A stretch of 64,000 nucleotides of DNA from Chryseobacterium sp. KACC 21268. Lineage in GTDB: Bacteria; Bacteroidota; Bacteroidia; Flavobacteriales; Weeksellaceae. The stretch spans positions 186,001 to 250,000 of the forward strand of contig CP117875.1 of NCBI GenBank assembly GCA_028736075.1, given 5' to 3'. The notes beneath the pieces were generated by a model. It saw only the letters and a list, made by a program, of their open reading frames with translations, was not told the DNA's origin and did no database searches. A program made the position numbers and the translations under genes. Positions 1 to 8,141 of the stretch are shown here, one piece after another; position 1 is the stretch's first letter; every line of letters starts with the position of its first letter.

Positions 1-1
1 G

Positions 2-118
2 TCGAAAGGCGCAATTCAGATTCCGTTGGATCAAGATGTTCCATTAGAATTAATTAAAAAAATCGTACAACACGGCAAGGAGCGAATTCTCAAAACCACA
101 AAAACCACTAATAAATAG
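2..118 (+). CDS. C-terminal fragment of a DUF1801 (YdhG-like) protein
   Basis: An open frame runs in from the left window edge and stops with TAG at 116-118, giving 38 residues. The stretch IPLDQDVPLELIKKIV resembles the last strand-helix unit of DUF1801/YdhG-like small proteins, whose C-termini usually read like FPLDKPIP-x-LI-x-x-IV. The start and most of the domain lie outside the window. The basic tail after it (KTTKTTNK) is unremarkable. Family assignment rests on this short match only. The gene converges on the DUF4252 gene that ends at 133. Confidence 0.5.
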   Translation, partial: SKGAIQIPLDQDVPLELIKKIVQHGKERILKTTKTTNK

Positions 119-132
119 TGGCTGTTGAAAAA

Positions 133-657
133 TTAATTTCTATTGATCTTGATTTGATTTTTCTCTGTGGCGTTGATGATCTTTGAAATATCATCCGCTG
201 TGAATTTCCCTGTCACATCCACGAAGATCGTTTCGTCTTTGTCATCTCTCACCGTGATGATCATTCGTTTGATGACGTCATTGGTTTGCTGTGCATTTAG
301 GCTGATGAGATTTCCTTCTTGTTTCAAAGACATCCATTCTTCATAATTATTATTGGTCAGATATTTCTGAAACTCAGCTTTGACAGGCGTTGTAGAGCTT
401 TCAACAATTAAAACCTTCACATCTTTGATCTTCTTTACCAGATCGATCACTTCTTGACTTTCACCATCTTCCTTCATCGCATTTTTCACGTAAGACCTTG
501 CGAGAAACGTCGGAACATTGACGCTGAGATAAGTCGAATTATTTTTGAATCCTGGATTGTCGAAGAAATCGGTGTGAACTTTTCTGTGAGAGACCATACA
601 CGACTGTAGAAAAAAACCGACAACCGCTAAAATGATAATGTATAAGAATCGTAACAT
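133..657 (-). CDS. DUF4252 lipoprotein
   Basis: A 174-residue lipoprotein: the N-terminus is a hydrophobic signal followed by a lipobox ending in Cys20 (FFLQSC). The rest fits the DUF4252 family, small Bacteroidota envelope proteins of unknown function with a conserved pattern of a repeat-like helix, an 'LIVESS' strand and a C-terminal TVRDDKDETIFVDVTG-type strand region. It is the last gene of a minus-strand operon (sigma factor, membrane protein, DUF4252-GIN protein, this gene) and starts 12 bp after the preceding stop. DUF4252 proteins commonly lie beside ECF sigma genes, so it is probably part of that regulon, but no biochemical role is known. Confidence 0.8.
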   Translation of the reverse strand: MLRFLYIIILAVVGFFLQSCMVSHRKVHTDFFDNPGFKNNSTYLSVNVPTFLARSYVKNAMKEDGESQEVIDLVKKIKDVKVLIVESSTTPVKAEFQKYLTNNNYEEWMSLKQEGNLISLNAQQTNDVIKRMIITVRDDKDETIFVDVTGKFTADDISKIINATEKNQIKINRN

Positions 658-669
658 AATTTTAAGTTT

Positions 670-1938
670 TTAATTGATGGAATTAATGCTTGCACCAGTC
701 ACTTCCTGAGCAGATTTGGTCACTTTCGACGGATTTCCTTTGTATTGGATGGACGCTGCAGAACTTGCGCTGGCTGTAATGCTTTCCGTGGTATTGATTT
801 TCACACTCGATCCTGACGATGCATCTACCACCGCAGACTTTGTCACAAAATCACCTGCAGAGACCGAACTTCCACTGCTTGCGCTGATGACGCTGGAGTT
901 TGCTGTTCCTGATAACTTCAAAGAACTTCCGCTGCTTGCATCGATGGCAATCGATTTTGTATCCAGATTGATCTTCGCATTGGATCCAGATTCTACTTCC
1001 AAAGCACTGTTTGTAGAGATCTTGAAAGTTCCTGAGATCAACGAGCCCGAATTACAGCTGATCGCAAGTGTCGATTCGTTGATTGGCGTTATGGCCTTGA
1101 ACGATGCTCCAGATTTGGTTACGAGTCTTGACAATTTCGGATTGGAAACCACCACTTTCAAATTATTGAAGTTCAAATTCTTCACACCTTTGTTTCTCAC
1201 AAAGATCTTCAAAACACCGTTTTCCACTTCCGTCACTACATATTGTTGCTTGTCAGCTTCTGTTTTTACCGTTACATTTCGCGTTGGATTTTGACTGAAT
1301 TCCACTTCTACACCTGACGACACTTCGATTCCATTAAATTCGGAAACCGTTCTCACACTTCCAACATTCGTATTGTTTGAAGTGATGGTTGAAACTGGAT
1401 TTACCGAAGTTACATTCTGCGTTTCCGCCATTAGATTGCTGACATCATCCATCGAGATCTTTCCGTCCAGCATCATCAGAACCGAACTATCTTCTGACAT
1501 AATATTGAGGATCAGATTGTCCATCACATTGGCCGAGATATCCTGCGCCATAAATTTGATCTTGTTGTCCCGGCTGTTCACAGTGACCAGTTCCTCATAT
1601 TTCATATTCTTGAGAGAGGCTGCAATTTCTTTTTCGATCTTGCCAGATTGGAGAAGCATTTTCTGATCATTAGAATCTCCAGTTGCTGATTTGTTAGGTT
1701 TTTCCAGGATCAGCATTTTCAGTCCGTTCACTTTTCCGAGAAGTGGTTGGATCTTGCCTAATTCTGCATCATCGATTTTCAGATTGTTCAGAAGTTTGAA
1801 CATCGGTTTCGCGATCTTGATCGAGGTCACACCTTCCGTATCCTGATAATGGTCGAAGAGTTCATTTAGTTTGTCCGACTGTCCAAAAATATTGGTTGAC
1901 AGTAGAAATAGTACGAATAATATTGATATTTTTTTCAT
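670..1938 (-). CDS. DUF4252 plus head-GIN (DUF2807) exported protein
   Basis: 422 residues with a Sec signal peptide (cleavage after about residue 19, ending IFGQ). The N-terminal half (about 20-170) is DUF4252-like. The C-terminal half (about 195-405) is a head-GIN/DUF2807 domain: it opens with TVSEFNGIEVSSGVEVEF and continues as a right-handed beta-helix-like series of Ser-rich turns with the recurring unit 'DASSGSSVK'. Such domains are predicted extracellular or periplasmic beta-solenoids thought to bind polymers or partner proteins. It sits between the predicted anti-sigma protein and another DUF4252 protein. The fusion of the two domains in one chain, next to a single-domain DUF4252 paralogue, supports a joint envelope role. 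Function is unknown. Confidence 0.78.
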   Translation of the reverse strand: MKKISILFVLFLLSTNIFGQSDKLNELFDHYQDTEGVTSIKIAKPMFKLLNNLKIDDAELGKIQPLLGKVNGLKMLILEKPNKSATGDSNDQKMLLQSGKIEKEIAASLKNMKYEELVTVNSRDNKIKFMAQDISANVMDNLILNIMSEDSSVLMMLDGKISMDDVSNLMAETQNVTSVNPVSTITSNNTNVGSVRTVSEFNGIEVSSGVEVEFSQNPTRNVTVKTEADKQQYVVTEVENGVLKIFVRNKGVKNLNFNNLKVVVSNPKLSRLVTKSGASFKAITPINESTLAISCNSGSLISGTFKISTNSALEVESGSNAKINLDTKSIAIDASSGSSLKLSGTANSSVISASSGSSVSAGDFVTKSAVVDASSGSSVKINTTESITASASSAASIQYKGNPSKVTKSAQEVTGASINSIN

Positions 1939-2031
1939 TTTGATATTTGTTTGCTTAAGGACAATGCAACGCCATTTTGATTAGATCTAGTTTGAAAACA
2001 TTTTCGTTGGCAATCACATTTGATTTTAAAA

Positions 2032-2772
2032 TTAATAATTAAGAATCCTATAAAAATCGACTTGATCTTTGGCAGATTCTGCGTGGTTTATGGTTTGGGT
2101 AACGTTACTTGCAAAATAATTAAAAGCATTCTCTGTAACCGCGATGGCTTCACCTTCATCATAAATTGGTTTTCCATTGATGATCACGTAGTTCGGGTTA
2201 TAATCTGAGATAGATTCTGTCGGAACCTGGATCTGCTTTTGTTCTTTATTTGATTGATTTTCCTGTTGCGCCATCAGTTTCTCAAATTCTTTTCTGACAA
2301 GTTCCTTTACTACTTTTTCATTCGCAGTTTTGTCAACTTTCTGACTTTCCTGATTCGCTAAAATTGGTTTCGGCGTTGAGTTTTCTTCGATTGTTTCTTC
2401 AACTGGTACCACTGGATCTACAATTTCTTTCTTAGGAACATCCGGATTTTTAGCAATCATAGGTTCAATTTTCTGAGGCTGATTGAACATCCAAAACGCG
2501 CTGATTCCCATCAATAAAACCAAACTCGCTGCCATCCAATACATTTTGTAAGAGGTTTTCTTGATTGGAAGTGCCACTATTTTAGGTTCTTCTGTTTTCT
2601 TCAAGAAATCCTCGAAGCTGATATCCAGTTTTTCCTCTTTCTCTTCTTTCAAGAATGAGAAATATGGGTTATCGCTTTCATTTTTCAGGAACAATTCCTC
2701 TTCTGGCGTCAGCTCTTCGCCTTCAAAGAATTTAGATTCCCAATCCTTGTATCTGTCGGTTTTCATACGCAT
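2032..2772 (-). CDS. Predicted single-pass membrane protein, candidate anti-sigma factor
   Basis: 246 residues: an acidic cytoplasmic N-terminus of about 75 residues, one transmembrane helix at roughly 78-96 (YWMAASLVLLMGISAFWMF) and a Pro/Glu-rich, coiled-coil-prone periplasmic part ending in a small conserved-looking module (YVIINGKPIYDEGEA). Its start lies about 40 bp inside the 3' end of the sigma gene, so the two are translationally coupled, as is usual for ECF sigma/anti-sigma pairs. I do not see a classical zinc-binding anti-sigma motif (H-x3-C-x2-C), so the anti-sigma role is inferred from position and topology. ATG at 2772 is used; ATG at 2766 is also possible. Confidence 0.7.
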   Translation of the reverse strand: MRMKTDRYKDWESKFFEGEELTPEEELFLKNESDNPYFSFLKEEKEEKLDISFEDFLKKTEEPKIVALPIKKTSYKMYWMAASLVLLMGISAFWMFNQPQKIEPMIAKNPDVPKKEIVDPVVPVEETIEENSTPKPILANQESQKVDKTANEKVVKELVRKEFEKLMAQQENQSNKEQKQIQVPTESISDYNPNYVIINGKPIYDEGEAIAVTENAFNYFASNVTQTINHAESAKDQVDFYRILNY

Positions 2773-3250
2773 AGAGTTTGTTAATTGATTCTTTCACTTT
2801 TTGTCTTGCTCTCATCAGGTTTACGCGGACTGCATTTTCTTCCATTTCCATAATGCCCGCGATCTCTGAGATCTCATATTCTTCCACATCTTTCAGGTGA
2901 ATGACCATCTTTTGTTTATCCGGCAGTTGGGAAATGAATCCCAAGATCTGCTCTTTCATATTATTGGTTTCGATCTGGTAAAGTTCCGAGGTGTGTTTTG
3001 TCTGGCTTGCAAATCCCAACTTCACTTCGTGGTGTTTCAGGCGGTTCAGACATTCATTTTTTACACTTCTCATCGCGAAACTTTTCAGATTCTCTACAAC
3101 CAGGAGTTCTTCTTTCTTTTGCCAGAACTTCATCATCAGGTCCATTACCACATCTTCGGCTTCATCTGCGCTCATCAGAAATTTTTTCGCAAAACGGAAC
3201 ATCTCATTCTTGAGACTGTAAACCGTTGATTGAAATATTTCTTGAGTCAT
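2732..3250 (-). CDS. ECF-type RNA polymerase sigma factor
   Basis: 172 residues with sigma region 2 near the N-terminus (the DEAEDVVMDLMMKFW helix that binds the -10 element and core polymerase) and region 4 at the C-terminus (LPDKQKMVIHLKDVEEYEISEIAGIM then ENAVRVNLMRARQKVK, the helix-turn-helix for the -35 element). There is no region 1 or 3, as in group 4 (ECF) factors. It heads the operon with the membrane protein and DUF4252 genes. A good TAnnTTTG promoter lies about 100 bp upstream, so expression of the operon can start from the housekeeping sigma. Confidence 0.9.
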   Translation of the reverse strand: MTQEIFQSTVYSLKNEMFRFAKKFLMSADEAEDVVMDLMMKFWQKKEELLVVENLKSFAMRSVKNECLNRLKHHEVKLGFASQTKHTSELYQIETNNMKEQILGFISQLPDKQKMVIHLKDVEEYEISEIAGIMEMEENAVRVNLMRARQKVKESINKLYAYENRQIQGLGI

Positions 3251-3353
3251 ATTGATTCTTTTGATGTTTGAAATTCAAAGTTTTAAGTTTTGAATCCTTC
3301 TGAGTTCTTGGTTGTTTAAAAGTAAGACATTTGTAATGTAACAATTATTACAT

Positions 3354-3383
3354 CAAATATAAAAAAAGAACGTTGATTATCAA
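3354..3383 (-). promoter_or_regulatory. Bacteroidota-type promoter of the ECF sigma operon
   Basis: Read on the minus strand, 3361-3354 is TATATTTG, an exact TAnnTTTG -7 box, and 3383-3381 is TTG, 19 bp upstream, where the -33 TTG is expected. Transcription would begin near 3347, leaving a leader of about 100 nt before the ATG at 3250. Match to the known Bacteroidota housekeeping promoter; not tested. Confidence 0.55.
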
Positions 3384-3444
3384 TAATGTATTGATAATCA
3401 ATTTATTAATTTTTATTTTATTTAATATTAGAAATATATAATGA

Positions 3445-3477
3445 AACCCCTTCAGAGTTTGAAACTCTGAACGGGTT
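3445..3477. terminator. Perfect 10-bp hairpin, probable terminator or repeat
   Basis: TTCAGAGTTT-G-AAACTCTGAA (3451-3471) is a perfect palindrome, extended by an outer AACCC/GGGTT pairing across one mismatch. It lies between the serine hydrolase 3' end and the sigma promoter. The U-tract on either side is weak. The hairpin closely resembles the CCCTTTCA...TGAAAGGG terminator after panB (33489-33517), so the two may belong to one dispersed family. Confidence 0.5.
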
Positions 3478-3552
3478 CTGAGAATCCAAACGCTAAAGAT
3501 TCATAATAGAAGCTCAATCTGATCTAAGATAAATGTTGACGACTTGCGAAGC

Positions 3553-3679
3553 GCGCCCCGACTTGAATGGAGCTCTTTTTCTGGCATTGCGACGACAGAA
3601 TTTCGATTGGAAGACTGAGCCTCAATCGCAATGACAGAAAAAAGCGGGAATGGAAGGCGGAAAAAGGCGCCCAAATAAT
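3553..3679 (+). repeat. Intergenic structured element, copy A (with nested inverted repeat)
   Basis: First of five related elements here. The left end GCGCCCCGACTTGAATGG and right end GGCGGAAAAAGGCGCCCAA match copy D (GCAGCCCGACTTGAGCGG / GGCGGAAAAGCTGCCCAA). The end stems pair GCGCC with GGCGC. The usual poly-T/poly-A loop arm is occupied by a second inverted repeat, CATTGCGA...TCGCAATG (about 3584-3646). The element begins directly after the stop of the minus-strand serine hydrolase gene. Confidence 0.7.
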
Positions 3680-3680
3680 T

Positions 3681-4940
3681 CTACAATTCTCCGTTGGCAG
3701 ATGCTGCTGTATCTTTCTCATTGCCTCCTGCGGGATTCATCGTCTTGTTGAATTTTTCCAATTCTAAAGGAAAATCTTCAAACAATCCAGAAAGCGCTAA
3801 AGCAGAGTAAACTTTCCCTGAATATTTGTTTCCAATCGCGATGATTGTAACCTTCGATTTCAAAAGATGGGCAAAAACCGAATTGGTTCCGTGCCACCAA
3901 CCATTATGATAAGTGAGTTTTTCGCCGTTGTCAAAATTTTTCATTCGGAAGCCTAAGCCGTAATTGTTGATTCCCTTCTTCTCGTTGCTGTAAGGTTCGA
4001 AGATTTTGGCTTCAAGTTCTGGTTTCAGGAAATCTTTGGAATATAAGGCTACGGAAAAATTAAGCAAATCTCTCGGCGTTGTGTAAACATTTTTATCACC
4101 ATAGATCAGGTCCAGTTTATCTAATGGATAAAGTCTGTAGCCACTGAAAAATGACTGGGAAGCAGTAGGAATATCTTTCTTCTGGAAAATGTACGTGTGA
4201 TTCATCTTCAAAGGTTTGAAGACGATCTCCTGCATTGCCTCTGGAAAAGGTGTTGCGGTGACTTTTTCAACGATCAAAGCGAGCAGCGCAAAGTTGGTGT
4301 TGCAGTACATAAATCCGGTATTGGAAATTCTTGCCAGATCTGGTTTATATTTGATCAGCATATCCAAGACATCCTGATTGGTAAGGAATTCTTTTTTAAG
4401 TTCTTCTGGCGCTGGTTTTATGCCCTGATCGAAATGTTCGTATTTTGGAAGTCCGCTTCTTTGTGACAAAAGACTGAAAACGGTAATATCAGTGTATGGG
4501 AATTTGGGGAAAAATTTGGTAAGGTTGTCTTCTAGTTTTAGTTTGCCAGCGTCGATCAGCTTCAGAACGGCCATTGCGGTCATCGTTTTGCTGACGGAAG
4601 CCACGTGAAGTGCTGTGTTCTCATCGATCGGCATTTGTTTGCCTTCTCTACCAAATCCTCGGTACTTTTCGAAGATGATCTTGTTTCCTTTTGCAACTAG
4701 GACGCCTCCACTCAGATCGCCTTGATCCCAAACTTTCTGATAATAATTATTGATCTGAGGAACGATTGAAGCCTGATCTGCTAAGGTTAACTCTTCTGGC
4801 GTGAACACTTTTTCTAGATCGACGTTCCCATAATTTGGAAATTTTGATTCCTCTACATTGTTTTCCTTCTCCGTTTTTTTGCTGCAAGAAACTATTGATA
4901 ATACAACTAAAACCGGGGCAATTACTTTTCTAAAATTCAT
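3681..4940 (-). CDS. Serine hydrolase, beta-lactamase/penicillin-binding-protein fold, lipoprotein
   Basis: About 419 residues. A short hydrophobic signal ends in a lipobox (LSIVSC), so it should be anchored as a lipoprotein. The class C beta-lactamase/DD-peptidase fold is shown by S-x-x-K (SVSK, about residues 115-118) and a Y-x-N motif (YCN in MYCNTNF); HNG (YHNGWWHG) stands in the place of the KTG-type triad. The family includes esterases and D-aminopeptidases, so the substrate cannot be read from sequence. ATG at 4940 is chosen because the upstream in-frame candidate is TTG. It is a single gene; its stop codon abuts structured element A. Confidence 0.85.
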   Translation of the reverse strand: MNFRKVIAPVLVVLSIVSCSKKTEKENNVEESKFPNYGNVDLEKVFTPEELTLADQASIVPQINNYYQKVWDQGDLSGGVLVAKGNKIIFEKYRGFGREGKQMPIDENTALHVASVSKTMTAMAVLKLIDAGKLKLEDNLTKFFPKFPYTDITVFSLLSQRSGLPKYEHFDQGIKPAPEELKKEFLTNQDVLDMLIKYKPDLARISNTGFMYCNTNFALLALIVEKVTATPFPEAMQEIVFKPLKMNHTYIFQKKDIPTASQSFFSGYRLYPLDKLDLIYGDKNVYTTPRDLLNFSVALYSKDFLKPELEAKIFEPYSNEKKGINNYGLGFRMKNFDNGEKLTYHNGWWHGTNSVFAHLLKSKVTIIAIGNKYSGKVYSALALSGLFEDFPLELEKFNKTMNPAGGNEKDTAASANGEL

Positions 4941-5054
4941 TATATCCAAACTTCTTTAAGTTTCGCAAGTTAACATAAAATGGAATTTTGACCGAGTAGA
5001 ATTCTCTTAAGAAATGTTAAATAAAGCGCTGTAACTTTAAATTAATTTAAGATA

Positions 5055-5987
5055 CTAGGCGGTAAAGTTTTCAATTATTTTATCTACAATCACCTGAGCC
5101 AATTTGATCTTGCTTTGATGTGTCCATCCGCCGATGTGTGGCGTAACAATCACTTTTTCAGAATCTAAAAGGAATTGCAAATCTTGATTTTCTACTTCGA
5201 GGTTTTCAAAAGAGGACTTTTCATATTCCAAAACGTCCAGACAAGCACCTAGAACTTTGCCAGCTTCAATCGCTTCTACTAAAGCTTTCGTTTTAAGATT
5301 TTTCCCACGGGCCGTATTGACAAAGTAGAAATTCTTTTCCATTTTTGAAATGAAGTTTTCATCGATCAAATAATTTGTTTCATTGGTCAAAGGAATGTGA
5401 AGGCTTAAAATATCGGCTCTTTTTTGAAGTTCCTCCAAGGAAACCTGCGTTGCAAATTCATCGGAAAGATTTGGCAAAATATCGTGGAAAATGACCTCAA
5501 CACCAAAACCAGACAGTCTCTTAGCAGTTGCCTTTCCCATATTTCCGTAACCAATGATCCCAAAAGTTTTGCCTAGCAGTTCATCGCCTCGGTTTTCTTC
5601 ACGTTTCCAAATCCCATTCTTCACCTCGTTGGAAGCGATGAATAGTCTGTTCATCAAGATCAACAACATCCCGACAACGTGTTCCGCCACAGAGTCGCGG
5701 TTGCCTTCCGGCGAATTGATCAGTTTTATGTTTAATTTTTCGGCAGTTTCGATATCAATATTTTCCATTCCTGCACCTACTCTAGCAATGAATTTGAGAT
5801 GAGAAGCTTTGGTTAAGAAATTCTTATCCAATGGAATTCTGCTTCTGATAATGATGCCTTCGTAATCCTGGATCTTTTCCAACACCTCATCGTAAGTTGA
5901 AATGTGGTCTTCTTCTACCACAAAACCTTTGGCAGTAAGTTGTTCAGAAATGAGAGGATGATTTTTATCGAGCTGAAGGATTTTCAT
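5055..5987 (-). CDS. D-2-hydroxyacid dehydrogenase (phosphoglycerate dehydrogenase-like)
   Basis: 310 residues. The Rossmann NAD-binding motif GIIGYGNMGKATAKRL lies near residues 142-157, and the family catalytic residues are visible: Arg in FVNTARGKNL, an acidic position in DVLEYEKSSF, and His in TPHIGGWTHQ. There is no C-terminal ACT domain, so this is the short form, and allosteric serine control is not expected. It may be 3-phosphoglycerate dehydrogenase (SerA) or another 2-ketoacid reductase; no serB/serC neighbours are present to decide. It starts about 27 bp downstream of the thioesterase terminator. Confidence 0.85.
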   Translation of the reverse strand: MKILQLDKNHPLISEQLTAKGFVVEEDHISTYDEVLEKIQDYEGIIIRSRIPLDKNFLTKASHLKFIARVGAGMENIDIETAEKLNIKLINSPEGNRDSVAEHVVGMLLILMNRLFIASNEVKNGIWKREENRGDELLGKTFGIIGYGNMGKATAKRLSGFGVEVIFHDILPNLSDEFATQVSLEELQKRADILSLHIPLTNETNYLIDENFISKMEKNFYFVNTARGKNLKTKALVEAIEAGKVLGACLDVLEYEKSSFENLEVENQDLQFLLDSEKVIVTPHIGGWTHQSKIKLAQVIVDKIIENFTA

Positions 5988-6013
5988 TGTATGTTGATAA
6001 AATTAGATGTAAA

Positions 6014-6037
6014 AAAAGGGCTAATGAAAGCCCGTTT
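6014..6037 (-). terminator. Rho-independent terminator after the thioesterase gene
   Basis: On the minus strand an AACGGGCT...AGCCC hairpin is followed by seven T. It lies 12 bp after the thioesterase stop. Confidence 0.75.
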
Positions 6038-6048
6038 ATATTTGATGA

Positions 6049-6567
6049 TTATTCTCCTAAGAACAATTTTTTGAGTTCTACAGAATCAGTCGGTTTCATT
6101 CTTCCGGAAAGGATCAGTGACAATTCTTTTCTTCTCAACGCTGCTTCATAGCGTTCTATTTCCAACTCTGTTTCCGGTTCTATGTGAGGAATTGGAATTG
6201 GTCTATTGAACTCATCAACTGCCACGAATGTGTAAATTCCTTCGTTCGTCTGAATTTTCGTCTGATTGATCGGATCATCCAACCAAACATCCACATAGAT
6301 CTCCATCGACGTAGAAAAAGCTCTGGAAACTTTAGATTCCAAAACTACAATCCCACCTTCTGGAATCGGGTGATTGAAAGAAACGTGGTTTACAGAAGCT
6401 GTTACAACGCGTCTTTCGCAATGTCTGGTCGCTGAGATCGAAGCTGCGCGGTCCATTCTTGACAACAGCTCGCCTCCGAAAAGATTTCTTAATGAATTGG
6501 TTTCGTTGGGCAGGACGATATTCGTCATTACCGTAAGGCTATCTATTGGTTTTTTGGATTTTTGCAT
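6049..6567 (-). CDS. Acyl-CoA thioesterase, hotdog fold (YciA/BACH-like)
   Basis: 172 residues with a single 4HBT hotdog domain. The N-terminal LPNETNSLRNLFGGELLSRM is the characteristic start of the YciA/BACH acyl-CoA hydrolases (Asn and the G-G-x-L-L helix), followed by the central helix residues and a VDVWLDDP strand. It would hydrolyse acyl-CoA to free acid and CoA in the cytosol. It overlaps the 3' end of the upstream HU-like gene by 29 bp, so the two form one transcript. Confidence 0.85.
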   Translation of the reverse strand: MQKSKKPIDSLTVMTNIVLPNETNSLRNLFGGELLSRMDRAASISATRHCERRVVTASVNHVSFNHPIPEGGIVVLESKVSRAFSTSMEIYVDVWLDDPINQTKIQTNEGIYTFVAVDEFNRPIPIPHIEPETELEIERYEAALRRKELSLILSGRMKPTDSVELKKLFLGE

Positions 6568-7219
6568 TCGTTGTTGGTTTTATACTATCTATTTTAGTTG
6601 AGTCTTGTTTGGCCACTGTCAGAACTTTCTTTGGTTCCGATTTCTTGACCACCTTTTGAGTCGGGATCTTTGATGATTTTCCAAATATTAATTGTTGATC
6701 TCCGAAAAAAAGCAGAGAAAAAATTCCTAATATCACAATCCCGAAGAATGTCCAAATGACATTTTTATTAAAGGCATAATGATCCGAAACAATGTTTTTC
6801 TTTGGAAAGGTCTTCTTCAAGGTTTGTAGGTTGATGGCTTCCAATCCGAACACATCATCTGCATCGTCCGTCATTTTAATGATCCTATTATCATTATCTA
6901 GTTTGAATTGACCTAGATTTTCCAGATAAAGATGATTGTCAGCCTGCAATTTTTGAAACCATTTCGCAATCTCATTCTTCAGATCCATCTGAACGATAAA
7001 TAGATTGGAATTGGTCTCTTCGGCAATATATTTGGCAAGTTGATTATTTAACACCGATGGTTGGTACTGGAACTTCACGACCTCTTTTGGTGGTGTGATG
7101 ATAGAATTTGCCGCATCGATCTTCGCAGATTCTTTGGTAAGTTCGAAAACGCCAAGATCTGGGACTTCTGCCTTGTGATGCTTCAGAAGATATTGATATA
7201 TATGATGTTCAAAATTCAT
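6539..7219 (-). CDS. HU-CCDC81-type membrane protein
   Basis: About 226 residues. The N-terminal ~115 residues carry two short DNA-binding-protein (HU/IHF)-like units, recognisable by 'IYQYLLKHHKAEVPDLGVFEL' style and 'YLENLGQFKLDNDN' segments; this architecture is the bacterial HU-CCDC81 family. A transmembrane helix follows near 153-172 (WTFFGIVILGIFSLLFF), then a Lys/Ser/Thr-rich periplasmic tail. Family members often end in a SPOR peptidoglycan-binding domain, which is absent here. The role is unknown, but topology suggests an envelope protein with an intracellular HU-like head. ATG at 7219 is used since the longer start is TTG. Confidence 0.75.
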   Translation of the reverse strand: MNFEHHIYQYLLKHHKAEVPDLGVFELTKESAKIDAANSIITPPKEVVKFQYQPSVLNNQLAKYIAEETNSNLFIVQMDLKNEIAKWFQKLQADNHLYLENLGQFKLDNDNRIIKMTDDADDVFGLEAINLQTLKKTFPKKNIVSDHYAFNKNVIWTFFGIVILGIFSLLFFGDQQLIFGKSSKIPTQKVVKKSEPKKVLTVAKQDSTKIDSIKPTTNAKIQKTNR

Positions 7220-7261
7220 TTGGCACAAAACTACATAATTTTTGAGGTTGTAGAAAATATA

Positions 7262-7287
7262 AAAGGCTGCTTTTTACGGCAGCCTTT
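7262..7287 (-). terminator. Terminator after the small T9SS protein gene
   Basis: AAAGGCTGC (7262-7270) pairs perfectly with GCAGCCTTT (7279-7287). It lies 26 bp beyond the stop at 7313 and before the HU-like gene. Confidence 0.75.
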
Positions 7288-7312
7288 AGAAATTGATATG
7301 AATAATTAAGGT

Positions 7313-7981
7313 CTAGTTTGCAAACTTTACAACTTCTGAAACATTGTTACCAGAAATCTGTACCAAGAATAATCCTTTTTGATTAAGATTAAGGTCAATC
7401 GGATTTCCGTTTGCGTTTGCTTTCATTGTTTTGATCACTTTTCCACCAAAGTCATAAACTGTAAGGTCTACGTTTCCTTTTGCTGATGTGAATAGTTTTC
7501 CAGCTGCAACTTGCGATTTTGCTTTGCCACCAACCTCAGAAACCGCTAGGCTTGTAAGTGTAGTTGGGCCTTCAAGATCTCTATCGGAAGATTGGAAATC
7601 TGCACCATTGGATTTATTCTTAAAAACAACACCAATTCTTTGAACAACAGTTCCAGCTGGCATAGTGTTGTTAGAATTTGTGAAAAGTTTTGTATTAAGG
7701 TTAATTGTCCCTACGTAAGCATTTTCTGCTGCATCCCAAGTCATCGTGGTTGTAGAGTTGGTCCAAGCATCATCAAAGTTTCCTTTGTCATTATCGCCAT
7801 CTGTCTGAGATGACCAAACGTGAACATAAAATGTTGGTGCGCTTTGTGGATTATAGAAGCTATAATCGCTGGTTTTACCGTAAGTTAATTTGTACTCACC
7901 GTTGTTTACAGTGTAAGTAAGTTGCCCGAAAGCTGTAGCACTCGCTAACAAAGCAAGTCCTAGAAAATAAAATTTTCTCAT
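7313..7981 (-). CDS. Small secreted protein with T9SS type A sorting domain
   Basis: 222 residues: Sec signal peptide (MRKFYFLGLALLASATAFGQ), a central ~120-residue beta-rich domain with several Asp/Asn-rich loops (YVHVWSSQTDGDNDKGNFDD), and a C-terminal ~70-residue Por secretion tail (VYDFGGKVIKTMKANANG ... GLFLVQISGNNVSEVVKF). The tail directs passage through the type IX secretion system and attachment or release at the surface. The central domain is not one I recognise; its Trp/Asp pattern could suit carbohydrate or calcium binding. It is monocistronic, with its own terminator. Confidence 0.8.
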   Translation of the reverse strand: MRKFYFLGLALLASATAFGQLTYTVNNGEYKLTYGKTSDYSFYNPQSAPTFYVHVWSSQTDGDNDKGNFDDAWTNSTTTMTWDAAENAYVGTINLNTKLFTNSNNTMPAGTVVQRIGVVFKNKSNGADFQSSDRDLEGPTTLTSLAVSEVGGKAKSQVAAGKLFTSAKGNVDLTVYDFGGKVIKTMKANANGNPIDLNLNQKGLFLVQISGNNVSEVVKFAN

Positions 7982-8141
7982 AATTGTTAATTTTTAAGGT
8001 CTATATAAATTATTCAAAATGCTCCTCACAATTGCACTATGAACGAAATGTAAAACTAACATTAATTTTAAATTAACAAATAAAAAAGTGATATTTTAAG
8101 AGCAAATCAACTTAATGCATTGAAAATCAAATACAATAATT

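Noticed and set aside
3524-3721. Short minus-strand frame across element A, Arg/Ser/Leu-rich
   Set aside because: It is the translation of a non-coding repeat and runs into the serine hydrolase gene in another frame.
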